This document shows positions 34,332 through 44,872 of a DNA stretch of 64,000 nucleotides, piece after piece. Each line of letters begins with the position of its first letter. The stretch's first letter is position 1. Location: contig JAFKAC010000008.1 of NCBI GenBank assembly GCA_025766275.1, positions 62,001 through 126,000 on the forward strand, in the 5' to 3' direction. This DNA is from Lactarius indigo (lineage: Eukaryota > Basidiomycota > Agaricomycetes > Russulales > Russulaceae). Under the pieces are notes generated by a model, which was not told the origin of the DNA, made no database searches, and saw only the letters and a program-made list of their open reading frames with translations. The translations under genes and the position numbers were made by a program.

Positions 34332-37300
34332 ATGAGTGACGAACAATATCTTGCAGTCCTCAAAGCATCCTATGACTACGTGCCCCAGTCTAGCGACGAG
34401 ATCGAAATCAAGGAGGACCAATTACTCCTGCTCGTCGAGAAAACTGACGACGAGTGCGTTTCCCAAAGTCTCGCTTGAAGTGTCGCTGACCGTCCGTAAG
34501 TTGGTGGAAAGTAAAAGTAAAAGGGGATGATCAGAGTGGACTTGTTCCATCTGCTTACGTGGAACTGGTGAGTCTTTGTCGGACTGCGACATTCGTTCTC
34601 GGAAGTGCGCCTGCGCACACAGAGGGATTCTGTTGTGCCTTCTTGCATGTCCCGCTGACTTTCAACTCTGCGCCCACGCTTCCCCCGATTACCATGCCAG
34701 GCTGAGCATTCCTCCATTGTGAAAGCACAATACGACTACGCTGCAGCAGCTGAAGGAGAGCTATCCGTGAAAGAGGACCAACTGTTGTTGGTGTTTGGCC
34801 CAGAGGAGGACGGCTGGTTACTCGTCCAAGATAAGGATGACGGCAAGGTCGGCTACGTCCCCGGAAATTATATCGAGGTCAGTCCCTTTCTCTCTCCCCT
34901 GACTGACGTTAACCGGGAGCGTTGGCTCAACTAGGCCGTGGATGACGCCAGTTCTACAGCGGCCGTCCCTTCCGCGGCACCCCACATCGTCGTTCCCGAT
35001 TCACCTCCCCGCCGTGCGCGTCCTGTCAGCACATATGTCGATCCTGCAGAACTCGTCCGCTCTACTGCCTCCAAGGTCAAGGCAGACGCTATCAAGACCT
35101 GGTCAGTCTCAGAGATCGACAAAAAAGGCAAGAAGAAGAAGGGCACGCTCGGTGTCGGAAACGGTGCCATATTCTTCGCTAGCGAAGCTGACAAGGCACG
35201 TTTTCGAATAGGTGCTGTCTGTTTGTCGTGTGCTACGTTATTGACTCAGGCTCCCCCTGATGTTAGACGCCTGTGCAAAAGTGGCAAATTGGCGACATCA
35301 CATCTTCCGAAATCGACAAGTCAAAACATATACTTATCGAGGTCGGTGGCTCTGCGGCTGCCAGCTTGCACTTCCATGCAGGAAATAAGGACACCGCCGA
35401 AGAGATCCTCGCTAAACTCGAATCTTCGCGCAGTCTTGCTCGTGAGAGCATCGAAGCTACTGCAACAGAGGCGGCCGCAACCAAGCATCAAGAAGATCCA
35501 GATCCAGAGCCTGAACCTGAACCTGTGCAAGCTCCTGTGCAACGCACACTCCCTCCACCTCTGCTTAGTAATGGCTCCAACAGTCCAAGTAAGAAAGGCG
35601 TCCACTTTTCAGAAGCAAGTCCCGCCATTATTCCCCCACGCCCAGCATCTCCTCCGGAACCCGAACAAGATGAGGCTGAGGGTTTAGAAGCTGCCGCGTT
35701 GTATGACTTCCAGGCACAAGGGGATGACGAGTTGACCGTAGCGGAGGGCGACGCTCTATGGATAATCGAGCAGGAGGGTGATGAGTGGTGGAAGTGCCGG
35801 AACATAAAGGGTGACGAAGGTGTTGTGCCGGCGTCATATATCGAGGTGCGTGTTGTGACTCCTTGAGTTACCATCTCTCGTTTTTGACCGACTGTGTCTT
35901 GTAGCCCACAGGCGCGGGTCGCTTGCCTGCTCGGTCCGCAGAACCAGATGATGACGATGATGACGACGGCGCAGCTGATCGTGAGGCTGAGGAGCGCGCT
36001 GCAACGGAGCGAGCAGAGCACGAAGCAAGAGAAGCGAGAGAAGCGCGCGAGCACAAGGAAAGGCAGGCCCAGGAGCAGCGCGCGAAAGCCGCCGCCGCCG
36101 AGGCCGAGCGCAAGCGCAAGGAGAAGGAGATGCGCGAGCGTGAGGAACGTGAGCGTGAACGTGAAGAACGTGCAAAGCGAGAGAAGGAACGCGAAGACGA
36201 AGAGGCTGCAGAGGAAGCGCGCCGTGTTGCGGACGACAAAACGGAAGCGAAGTCTGTCCCAAGAACTGTCCGTTCCCCTAAGCCTGAAGGACGCAAATCC
36301 GTTGAGAAACGTGGGTGCCTCCGTCACGTACATGTTCTCTCCCTCATTCGCCTTTGATTAGGCGCTCCTCCTGATCCAAGCCAGACGCGAGAGTGGCGCG
36401 ATCGCACTGGACAGTTCCGCGTCGAGGCTGCGTTCCTTGGGTACAAGAATGGGGTGCTCCGCCTGCATAAGGTGAATGGCGTTGTCATCGAGGTACCGTC
36501 GGAGAAGATGTCAGCCGAAGATATGCGCTACGTCGAAAAGATCAACGGTCGTGGAGGTTCTGTTTCACGCAAGAGCGGTGACGACGACGACGAGCCTTTG
36601 GCGAAGCGCCGCCAGTCTCTCCAGCCGGTGCCCGCGCCCACGAAGAAGGCCCCACCCGTCGACTGGTTCGAGTTCTTCTTAAACGCAGGCTGCGACGTGG
36701 ACGATTGTACTCGCTACGCCTCCTCCTTTGAGCGAGACAAAATCGACGAGGCCATTTTACCCGATATTACCGAGGGTACCCTGCGCACACTTGGTCTACG
36801 CGAAGGTGACATCATCCGCGTCGTTAAGGTTATCGACGCTCGCCGTCCAAAGCCCCCCGTAAAAGCAGCGTCCTCAGAGGTGAACCTTCTTGGCGGCGAT
36901 GAATCGGGGACTCCAGCGCGGGCCACGCCCAGCCCAGGCCCTCCCAACCTATTCACTGGGCCAGGTGGACAGCTCAAGAACGCACGGAGAGGACGCCCAA
37001 CGCCAAGCAAGTCAGGCAGCACCGCTCCCGGCGCAGTAGATCTCACTGCCATCTCGACGGCGTCCGAACAGATTGCACGCACAGCGACGCCACTTGTAAC
37101 GAGTCCGACGGGTACCCCAGCCCTCGCAGCCTCGCCTCCGCAGGCACCCCCATCAAGGTCCAACTCGGCCGCCCCATCGGGCTTCGATGACGACGCGTGG
37201 ACGAATCGGCCGAGCTCGACCAAACCCGTTGCACCGACACCACCTATCCCAGAGCGCGCGCCGTCCGTGCCTCCCCTCCCCGGCGCATTTGCCTCGGCTC

Positions 37301-38550
37301 CAGCTCCAACACCATCGCAACCCCCCCGTGCGCCATCCGCTCCGGCGACCCAACTGGCACCTTCCAGCACTAGCACCGGTGGCGGCCTGGCGAAGACCGA
37401 TGCGGACATTTTCGATCAGCTTGCGCGGCTCAGCCAGCTGCGCGTACAAACTCCCGCCGCTGGTGCCCCGAAATCTGCGCCTCCTGCCCCCTCGCCTGGA
37501 ATAGCGTCTCCTCCCGCAATGGCGGCGATGTCAGGTTACAATCTTGGATTGGGCGCTCCGCCGCTTGGGCCGCACCCTACTCTATCGCTACCGCTACAGG
37601 GACAGTCGACCGGACTACCTCCCCCATCTGGCGCGCGTGGTCCGTTCGCCCCGGTCCCTGCGAATCAGGGCCTCCTCGCGCCTCTTGTACCAACCACGAC
37701 GGGTTTTACCGGGTTTGTACCCACGCGCCCCGCGACGTCACCGTCGTTCCTGGGTACACAGCCCACGGGTTTCCAGCCGTCACTCGCACCACAGCCCACG
37801 GGCTTCCAGCCCTCCCTCGCCCCTCAGCCGACGGGTTTCCAGTCAAACCTTGCCCCGCAGCAGACGGGTTTCCAGTCAAATCTTGCCCCACAACAGACGG
37901 GTTTCCAACCAAATCTTGCCCCACAGCCAACGGGTTTCCAGCCGTCACTGGCGCCGCAGCCTACAGGTTTCGGTGCGGGGTCGCCGTTTGGGGCGGGTCA
38001 GCTGGGTGGCGTGCCGCCCGTGCCGCCCCTCCCCACATCGTTCCAGAACGGGTCGTTTGGCCAACTACAGCCTCGTCAGTCCTCTGGTCATTTCGTACAC
38101 TACTATGCGGTTACTGACACAGCTTCCTTTTTCTAACCTGCAGAGCCCACCGGATTCAATCCAGGGTTCGGGCAGCCGTCCTACGGCAGTGGCGCATCGC
38201 CGCTGCCAGGAGGCCCCGCGCAGAAGGACACGAACCCGGCGAACGTGTTCGCGGCGATGAAAGCGGGGACGTTTGCGAATGATTCGGCGCCGCAGTCTGC
38301 GGGTGAGGCATTTCTGCGTGCTGTCGATCGGGGTTGAGCATCCTAACTGTGATTATTCGCCCCTCGTCCTCGTCAGATAAATACGCCGCCCTGCGCGTAG
38401 ACCGTAAGTCCCTCCCTTCAGTCACGTGGCCGTTTTGTTCCGTGTTGATCAACGTTTGCTTTCGTAGCGTCACCATCACCACTGAGCGCACAGCCGACTG
38501 GGTGGGGGTTCCCTGGCTTCCCTGGAGGGTATTCTGGATTCCAACGTTAA
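34332..38550 (+). CDS. SLA1: Actin cytoskeleton-regulatory/endocytic coat protein SLA1
   Basis: Adaptor linking cargo, clathrin and the Arp2/3 machinery at cortical actin patches. Exons 34332-34453, 34501-34567, 34701-34877, 34935-35195, 35267-35845, 35905-36310, 36362-38074, 38144-38302, 38377-38403 and 38468-38550 give 1197 aa in frame. Two SH3 domains lie near residues 5-63 and 66-122, a third near 349-402 (ALYDFQAQGDDELTV ... WWKCRNIKGDEGVVP). A highly charged coiled-coil-like run (REAREAREHKERQAQEQRAK) follows, then SHD1 near 540-605 (TREWRDRTGQFRVEA), which in yeast reads NPFxD signals, and a SAM-like SHD2 near 637-700 (DWFEFFLNAGCDVDDC). The Pro-rich C-terminal part carries 11-residue LAPQPTGFQPS repeats. 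The fourth intron uses either a GC donor at 35196 or a GT donor 21 bases on. Confidence 0.96.
37759..37972 (+). repeat. 33-bp tandem repeat encoding LxxQxTGFQ units in SLA1
   Basis: Seven adjacent units of 11 codons (LAPQ[P/Q]TGFQ plus two residues). Third-position differences between units show they are not freshly duplicated. Confidence 0.9.
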
Positions 38551-39109
38551 TGATGAACTGTAATGACTGACGGCTGAGGACCCTCACATGCCATCTTCCT
38601 CTCCTGTAATTTCTTCAATCGTTTTTCGTTTCTTAATCGCAATTTTGTTACCATGCTTCACCTTGGGAGAGCTCCTATACAGATCGGAAGACATACGAAA
38701 TCGGGTATAGAAAGAAAAAATCAATCGAGTTGCGCAGAAAAAATATTAAATCAGACTGGAAGGTGAGGTGAACTCAAACGATCGATTGTGTCGATAATAT
38801 CAAGATGTTGTGCATACGAATACGAGGGTTCAAACTCCCTAGGTCCATCCTGGATGTCATGTGAACTGTCTCGGGCCAACAATGTCGCGAGGCAAATTGC
38901 AGTAACTTATCGGGAGAACTATTCCCTGTCCGCAGCTACCTTGCTGATGTCCCTACAGGACGGCGTCTGCACAACATAACTAAGGCAGGCCAGGTGCTCC
39001 TGGGCTCATCCGCGTCCGCGAACGGAGTCCGGGCAATAGTCGTGCGATGTTCAGCAAAGTTGTATTAACGATCCCTGGCAACCCAACTACACGCAAAAAC
39101 AAAATTAAC
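38551..39109. other. Intergenic region between SLA1 and tRNA-Pro
   Basis: About 560 bases; 3' UTR of SLA1 and the 3' flank of the tRNA. The T tracts expected for RNA polymerase III termination of the minus-strand tRNA lie at 39090-39106 (read as TTTTG and TTTTTG on the minus strand). No protein gene seen. Confidence 0.55.
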
Positions 39110-39193
39110 GGGCCTGGCCGGGAATTGAACCCGGGACCTCCTCCAAATGACTCAAAGCCCTAAGAAGGAATCATACTACTAGACCACCAGGCC
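39110..39193 (-). tRNA. tRNA-Pro (anticodon AGG) with a 12-nt intron
   Basis: Acceptor stem GGCCTGG/CCAGGCC, D arm GTC-TAGTAGTAT-GAT, anticodon stem CCTTC/GGAGG, T arm CCGGG-TTCAATT-CCCGG all pair. The anticodon AGG is at 39161-39159. An extra CTTTGAGTCATT after the base 3' of the anticodon is a canonical-position tRNA intron; without it the molecule is 72 nt. Box A and box B sequences are intact. Confidence 0.93.
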
Positions 39194-39434
39194 AATAAAG
39201 ACGTATTTATTAAAGACCTTTTTGAGCGGTTTCCAAAAATATCGGGCCCTTTCGACTATTTTTGGACGTGTCATCGCAATAAAGCTATTGGCTGTTGTTT
39301 GTGTCAGCCTCACACCGACCGACTTCAAAGGATTGCTGCTAACTTGGGCTGGAACTGGAACACGAATCTGAGACCTCTTTCGTCCTCCGCTCATGCTCTG
39401 AGAAACTGCAACTTTGCCAGTAGGGCTACTGAGG

Positions 39435-41792
39435 ATGTCGGCCGCTTTCTGGTTGGACAGTTCGGATGATTCACTCTTCTTTGCTCCCTCTAGTAATATA
39501 TCTTCGAGGTCCTCAGCGGTTTCTCTCGATATCAACGACATACCTCTCGATATCTATCCCTCTTTGCTTTTGCCCTCCCGCAGTCTCAACGCCTTGCCTC
39601 TCTGGGATCATGAACCCGCCAAGCCTCCACCATGCCCCTCGACTAGTCCTCGTCAGAACCGGAGAAGGACCCAGAATACTTTCCTGTCGCTAGTGGCCTC
39701 TCTTGCCTTGCCAAAGGGAAACCGCCCTAGCCGAAAGTATGCCAACGTACTTGTTTCATCTCCAACTCCGGGGCGCCTCAGGAACGTCCCACAGCTCAAG
39801 CCAGCGCTCAAGACTTGGATCGTGAGCTTTGGTCTGTCATACGACGTACCGCGCTAATCAATCCTATAGTCTGCCATTCCCAGCTCGAGCCCTCCTGACA
39901 TGGCACCTTGGTCCCCTCCTCGTGAAAACCCTCACTATGTCTGGGTGCCTGAGGGGTCCTGCTTTCCTCCGTTGTACCTTAGGCGCTGTCTCCGTGAACG
40001 CCACAGTCCTCCCGGCACGGCCATACAATCAACTTTCGACGATTCTTGTCTCCTTTCTGCCTCGGGATACAGCAAGAATTCTAAGTCGCCACCTCGTTCT
40101 CGTTCCATTCGTCGCCGCGCCTCAAACAGCGCCTATCCTACCTGCACAATAGGTGCCACGCCTACACACACCACGGCCACGGTTCCGTCCGTCCCCGTCC
40201 GCACGAAGCCACGCCGCTGGTCTATTAGCGTTCCGCCGAGTCACCTTAGTACTGAGTTTTTGCATCGTCAACTCGAGTTTCGGCGCCTCAATGCTACTAT
40301 TGGAATCGACTCTGCCCAGTCAGACGCTTGGAACGAAGCCCCGCAGCCTCCTTTGCCTTCTATCAAGGTATCTACTTCAACTGCGACTATTGCGGTGTCT
40401 GTCCCTGGCTCCCCTGAATCACCCACACCTAACCCCGAGCCTCTTGCTATTCGACGAGGAAAGAAGATGCTTACCCCGCTCACTCTTCACACCTCCAAGC
40501 GTACGCATGAAGAGTATCCAGACATTCCTACTGCCTTCCTCGGCACGCCATCCGCATACTCGCCTCATTATCAGTTTTCTTCGCTGAATGCACGACCCGA
40601 CACCGAATCTCTCGCAGTCGGGGACATGATCAACGCGTTACGATCACAGGTTGCTGGCTTAAAGCCTTCGTTTCTCGCAGAAGATCGCGCTCCTCTGTCA
40701 GACAAACCACCACCCCCGACTAACTCACTTTGCGTGGAGTCTTCAGATATTGTCCCAAGCATCAGTGAAGATGATTGGGCTTTTGCGCACGAGTTGATGT
40801 CGCGCTACAGTGATCTTACTCAGTCGAAGACACCAAGTAAGGAAAAACGTAGTCGACGACAGGCCACTTCCACAAGAAAGTCTCTTACACCCGAGACTAG
40901 TTCACTGGACGTAATACAAAGTAGCAGAGCGCGACGTGCTTCCGTACCACTGGCGGTATCTACCCCAAAGAACCGACCAAAGTCGAGTTCGGCTCCTCGG
41001 ACTGACCTTATGAAGCTCGAAAACAGCTCAACTACTGCAGGACAAGGCAAAGCCTTGCGTCCGACTACTCTGAACGTTGGAAATCGCAGACACGTGCCCC
41101 GCCCGGTTTCCAGCCCTGGTCTATCATCCGGCTTAAGGTCGCCCGCAAGCAGCTCCCTTGATACGTTGCCTGGCTCCTCGAGGAGCGAATCTTCCGCTAA
41201 GCGCCCTCTAGGAATATTGAAACACGCGAAGAGCGTCCGTTTCGCTGATATGCCTAAGAAAGGTGATGCAGAATACACTACGCCGTCAGTCGGCCAGCCT
41301 CGTGCGGGTACCTCGAAAGAGAATGGGACACTCTCGTCGCTTCAGCCGTCTCCTCTGCGCGCGTACTTTGTGCCTGCAGAATTAAACATACCAACCCCAT
41401 CGAAACAGTCACAAGCAACCCCAGTGTCTGAGGAAGTCACTCGTATCTCAACTGCAAGTCGACGCAGTTCCGTTCAGCCGCCCTCCATTCAAACAGCAAC
41501 CTCGCGCACGCCCGCGTTCGGCACACCCACGTCTCCCGTTGTTCCAGTGGCATCTGACAAGGTTAAGCTCTCCAATTCTCAACTGGCGGCCAAGACATTT
41601 TCTTTGCTGGCCAGAGAGCATGACAAAGATAGAGAGAACATTCCGCTCGCGCTGAGGACCCACCGGCGCATGAGGAGGTATACGCAAGCTGACGAGAATG
41701 TTGCTCGGCGGGCATCAGGTGGGGAAGGAGGCGGTCGCAAGCACAGGTTATCGAGCCCATTGAAATCTTTTTTGGAGAGGTTGCGAGCCTAA
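39435..41792 (+). CDS. Large Ser/Pro-rich protein of unknown function
   Basis: I do not recognise a domain. Two exons, 39435-39821 and 39870-41792, read through in frame to 769 aa. The N-terminal part contains a conserved-looking segment (DINDIPLDIYPSLLLPSRSLNALPLWDHEPAKP), and after the intron PSSSPPDMAPWSPPRENPHYVWVPEGSCFPPLYLRR. The rest is Ser/Pro/Arg-rich and probably disordered, with basic clusters (RSRSIRRR, EKRSRRQ) and possible phosphosites (SP, TP, RRSS). Near the C-terminus are GILKHAKSVRFADMP, ELNIPTPSKQ, and a helical segment NSQLAAKTFSLLAREHDKDRENIPLALRTHRRMRRYTQADEN, written here in two parts: NSQLAAKTFSLLAREHDK and ENIPLALRTHRRM. This looks like a nuclear or cytoskeletal regulator, but that is a guess. 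The start is uncertain: an opposite-strand open frame overlaps 39179-39541. Confidence 0.7.
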
Positions 41793-42065
41793 GTTATATA
41801 TATTTCTGCACAATCGTTTAGTATAGTATAGTCTTAGGTGTGATAGGACTGGGTCGAATGAATGAGGATTGGTGTCGGGTATATTGAACGTCTATAGAGC
41901 ACAGCCACAGTTGAGCTGAACTGAAGTTGTCGATTCTCCAATGGGAGCGCTTGTTCAATTCACCTGTCGCCCTTGCCACCTCGCCTCCACGACCACTTCT
42001 GCCATCACCCAAATCTTTATAATTTAGCCAAACTGCCTGCTAACGTAGCAAAGCGTCATTCAAAA

Positions 42066-44872
42066 ATGCCGCGGGGTATTCCCAACGTCAAGCGCGATGA
42101 GTCTCAGGGGATGCGGTACACCAACTTTCATGTGCCAGCGCAGTACGTACCAAGCACCGCGCGCAAAGTCGTTCCACTGAAGTGCTTTTCGAAGGCTCAA
42201 CCCAAAGCACATGAGTACATCATACCTAAAGTCCGAGTCGCAGACAATATGGGCCCGGAAGACGGCGCGTAACAAAACTGCAGCAGACGAGCCCCCACCA
42301 GAGGTGCGTCCTTCTATTACCTCGTTATTCAACCCACATATATTAATACCCTACGTACTGATATGTACGGCGACTTTCGCAGGGACGCCGCGGTTCGCAT
42401 GTCATCGTCATTCACCCTGGCTCACGTTTTCTGCGCGTGGGGCGCGCGTCCGACGTTACGCCTCTGACTGTACCAAATGTCATCGCCCGGAAGACCATCA
42501 ATGCCCCCGAGCCCTCGTTCTTCAAGGGGATCTCGCGTCCGCGGAACGGTCGCACGCGTCCACCTCCGCCGCCGCCCAATGGCGATGAGTACGCGGTAGC
42601 CCGAGCATCCGATGATCCGGTACGTGTCTCCATGCACAACCCCGCTTGTTCTTTCTGAGGCGCGTTCTGACGCAAGCGGCGTGTTGCGTGGATAGTTTGA
42701 TGAAAAGATTGAGGTGATCCAGGTGTCGCTGCGCGACCGAATGCGGTTCTACAAGTTACGCATGACGCCAGATGCGGCGATCAAAGCCACGGGGTTCAAT
42801 GAGCAACTAAAACCCGAGCTCATCCCAGAGCAAAACGATCCGTTTCGCGTAGACTGGATATACGACATTGCGACAGAACCCTATTATGTTGGCGAAAAGG
42901 TGCGCCAGGCTATTCCAAGGTATAATTATCTCATGTTTTGCAGGCATTGCGGCTTGCAGATCCTGAAAAGCAGGGGTATATTGTGAGGTGGCCAATCATG
43001 GGCTCTAGATTCAACACGAGAGACTATCCGTCGATTGCCATGATTATCGATGATATCGAAACCATACTCGAGACAAGCTTGCAGGGCTCATTCGGTATTA
43101 GTCGTAGCGAGTACAAGGTAACTCTTCGGCGAACTTCACGCCATAAGCGCGCGTATTTACTGAATCATACCTAAGGACTACTCGGCGGTTCTGGTAATAC
43201 CCGACTATTATGATCGGCCATACGTCCGTGACATGATCCAGCTGTTGCTGGTCCGTATGGGGTTTAAGCAGCTGTGTGTCCAGCAGGTACTCTCTGGTTT
43301 TCCTTGGTATGGGACGCCTGACGAGCTGGCTAGGAATCGCTGGCCGCGACATACGGGGCAGGGATATCTAGTGCTTGTGTTGTCGATATTGGCGCCACAA
43401 CTGTGAGTATCGCGTGTGTGGATGAAGGTATGGTTGTACCCGAAACCAGGTCGGTCTTCCGCTTCCATGGCTGGCGTGTGTCTCAAGGTTGGCTAGGATT
43501 TTTCTGAATATGGGAGGAGACTATATCACAGAGTTTCTGTACGTCCTACTCGACAGGATCTGTTTCCCATATAGGGACATCAACCTTGCTCGGTCTTACG
43601 ACTGGATTGTAATGGAAGATTTGAAGAGCCGGCTCTGTACTCTCACGGAGGTGAGAGTGCCCCAACTTCGTTTTGTATCTCCCTAGCCGGAACGTTGATG
43701 TAGCAAATTAATAGGAAAACGTTGCACTCAACTTATACGACTTTGTTGTGCGGCGCCCTAAGCAGCCTGCTGAGAAGTATGGTTTGCGCGCTTACGACGA
43801 AATTATCCTCGCACCTATGGTCATTCTGGTTATCTCCAAGCTCCCCACGGGCTGACATCATCCCATATAGTGCCTTTTCGAGCCGCGAGTAATCGACTTC
43901 GAAGGACTCAAGCAGGTCATGCGATCATCGCAAGACCCAGGAGTATCAGAGGATATCATAGATATACACAACCCACGAGATGCACTGATGGAGAAATATG
44001 TTAGCGGTCCTGCAACCTGATTCGCCTGTCGATCCGAATTGATGCCCTTTCAGACACAGGCCATGATTATATCCACGCAACACCTATTCGCGCCACGAAA
44101 TCTCCCTCTGGAAGGCGCTAGTGCACAGGGTCCAGAAGCTCCGCCATCGGGCCAGCAAACTCCTGCCGTTGTAGCACAAACCAGCGACTTGCCGTCAGAA
44201 ACGCCTGCACTGGCCAAATCGGACGTGGCGTCTGCCTCTGATACGCCAATCGAAGGGGAGGCAATGTCTAAAGCACCGACGCCACCGCTACCATCATCGA
44301 CGGTAGGCGCGGACGAAGCTGTGCCAGAGACAGTCGCCGCAAGTCCTGGGACAGGCGAAGCGGCAGGAACCGGCTCCGGGGGTTTCAATCTTGACATCGC
44401 ATTCGAAGCAAGCAAATTGCCGATGGATGTCGCGATTTTCAACAGCGCCCGCGCTGCCGGCGGAGACGAGAAAATCCGCAAATACTTACAGGCAGTCCTT
44501 GTCGTCGGCGGCACCGCCCTCGTGCCCGGCATCTCACACGCGCTCGAGAGCAGGTACGTCTTGTCGCACGTTTTGATTATCGATTGTCTCAGGCATTTGT
44601 CGACAGGCTGCAGGCGATCGCGACGCCGTTGGTAGCGAATATGGACAAAGTGCAAATCATCCCCCCTCCGAAAGGTGTTGATCCGCGTGTGCTTGTGTGG
44701 AAGGGCGCCGCAGTACTTGGGAAAATGGATGGTGTCTCAGATTTATGGCTGACGGCCAGCGATTGGGTAAGCCTCAGAAGCTAAATCACGCATTTGATAC
44801 ACTGGCGCTTACCCTCGCATTCAGGACCTCTTGGGGATACGCGGGCTTCGCGAGCGATGCTTCTACTTATAA
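42066..44872 (+). CDS. ARP8: Actin-related protein 8, INO80 chromatin-remodelling subunit
   Basis: Nuclear actin-like subunit of INO80 that binds nucleosomes and linker DNA. Thirteen exons: 42066-42142, 42195-42303, 42383-42619, 42696-42899, 42944-43117, 43176-43286, 43334-43449, 43488-43650, 43715-43819, 43871-43999, 44054-44553, 44607-44766, 44825-44872; 710 aa in frame. Recognisable ARP8 segments in order: YLKSESQTIWARK, HVIVIHPGSRFLRVGRASD (phosphate-1-like loop), NVIARK, VLVIPDYYDRPYVRDM, ACVVDIGATTVSIACVDEG (phosphate-2 loop), FPYRDINLARSYDW, TQAMIISTQHLFAPR, LVVGGTALVPGISHALESR, WKGAAVLGKMD and the terminal LLGIRGLRERCFYL. An acidic, Ala/Pro-rich insertion lies between about residues 475 and 570, where other ARP8s also have insertions. 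Confidence 0.95.

Noticed and set aside
37759..37972. CRISPR-like array
   Set aside because: Adjacent in-frame 33-bp units without spacers, inside a eukaryotic coding exon.
37544..38260. Arg/Ser-rich plus-strand frame over SLA1
   Set aside because: Shadow frame of the repeat-rich SLA1 C-terminal region.
32102..38550. Secondary-metabolite cluster around the P450
   Set aside because: Neighbours are uL30m and SLA1; no synthase, cyclase, transporter or cluster regulator is present.
39179..39541. Minus-strand 120-codon gene
   Set aside because: It runs into tRNA-Pro and is antisense to a frame that continues into a 769-aa protein; no known family. Kept only as an uncertainty for the start of that gene.
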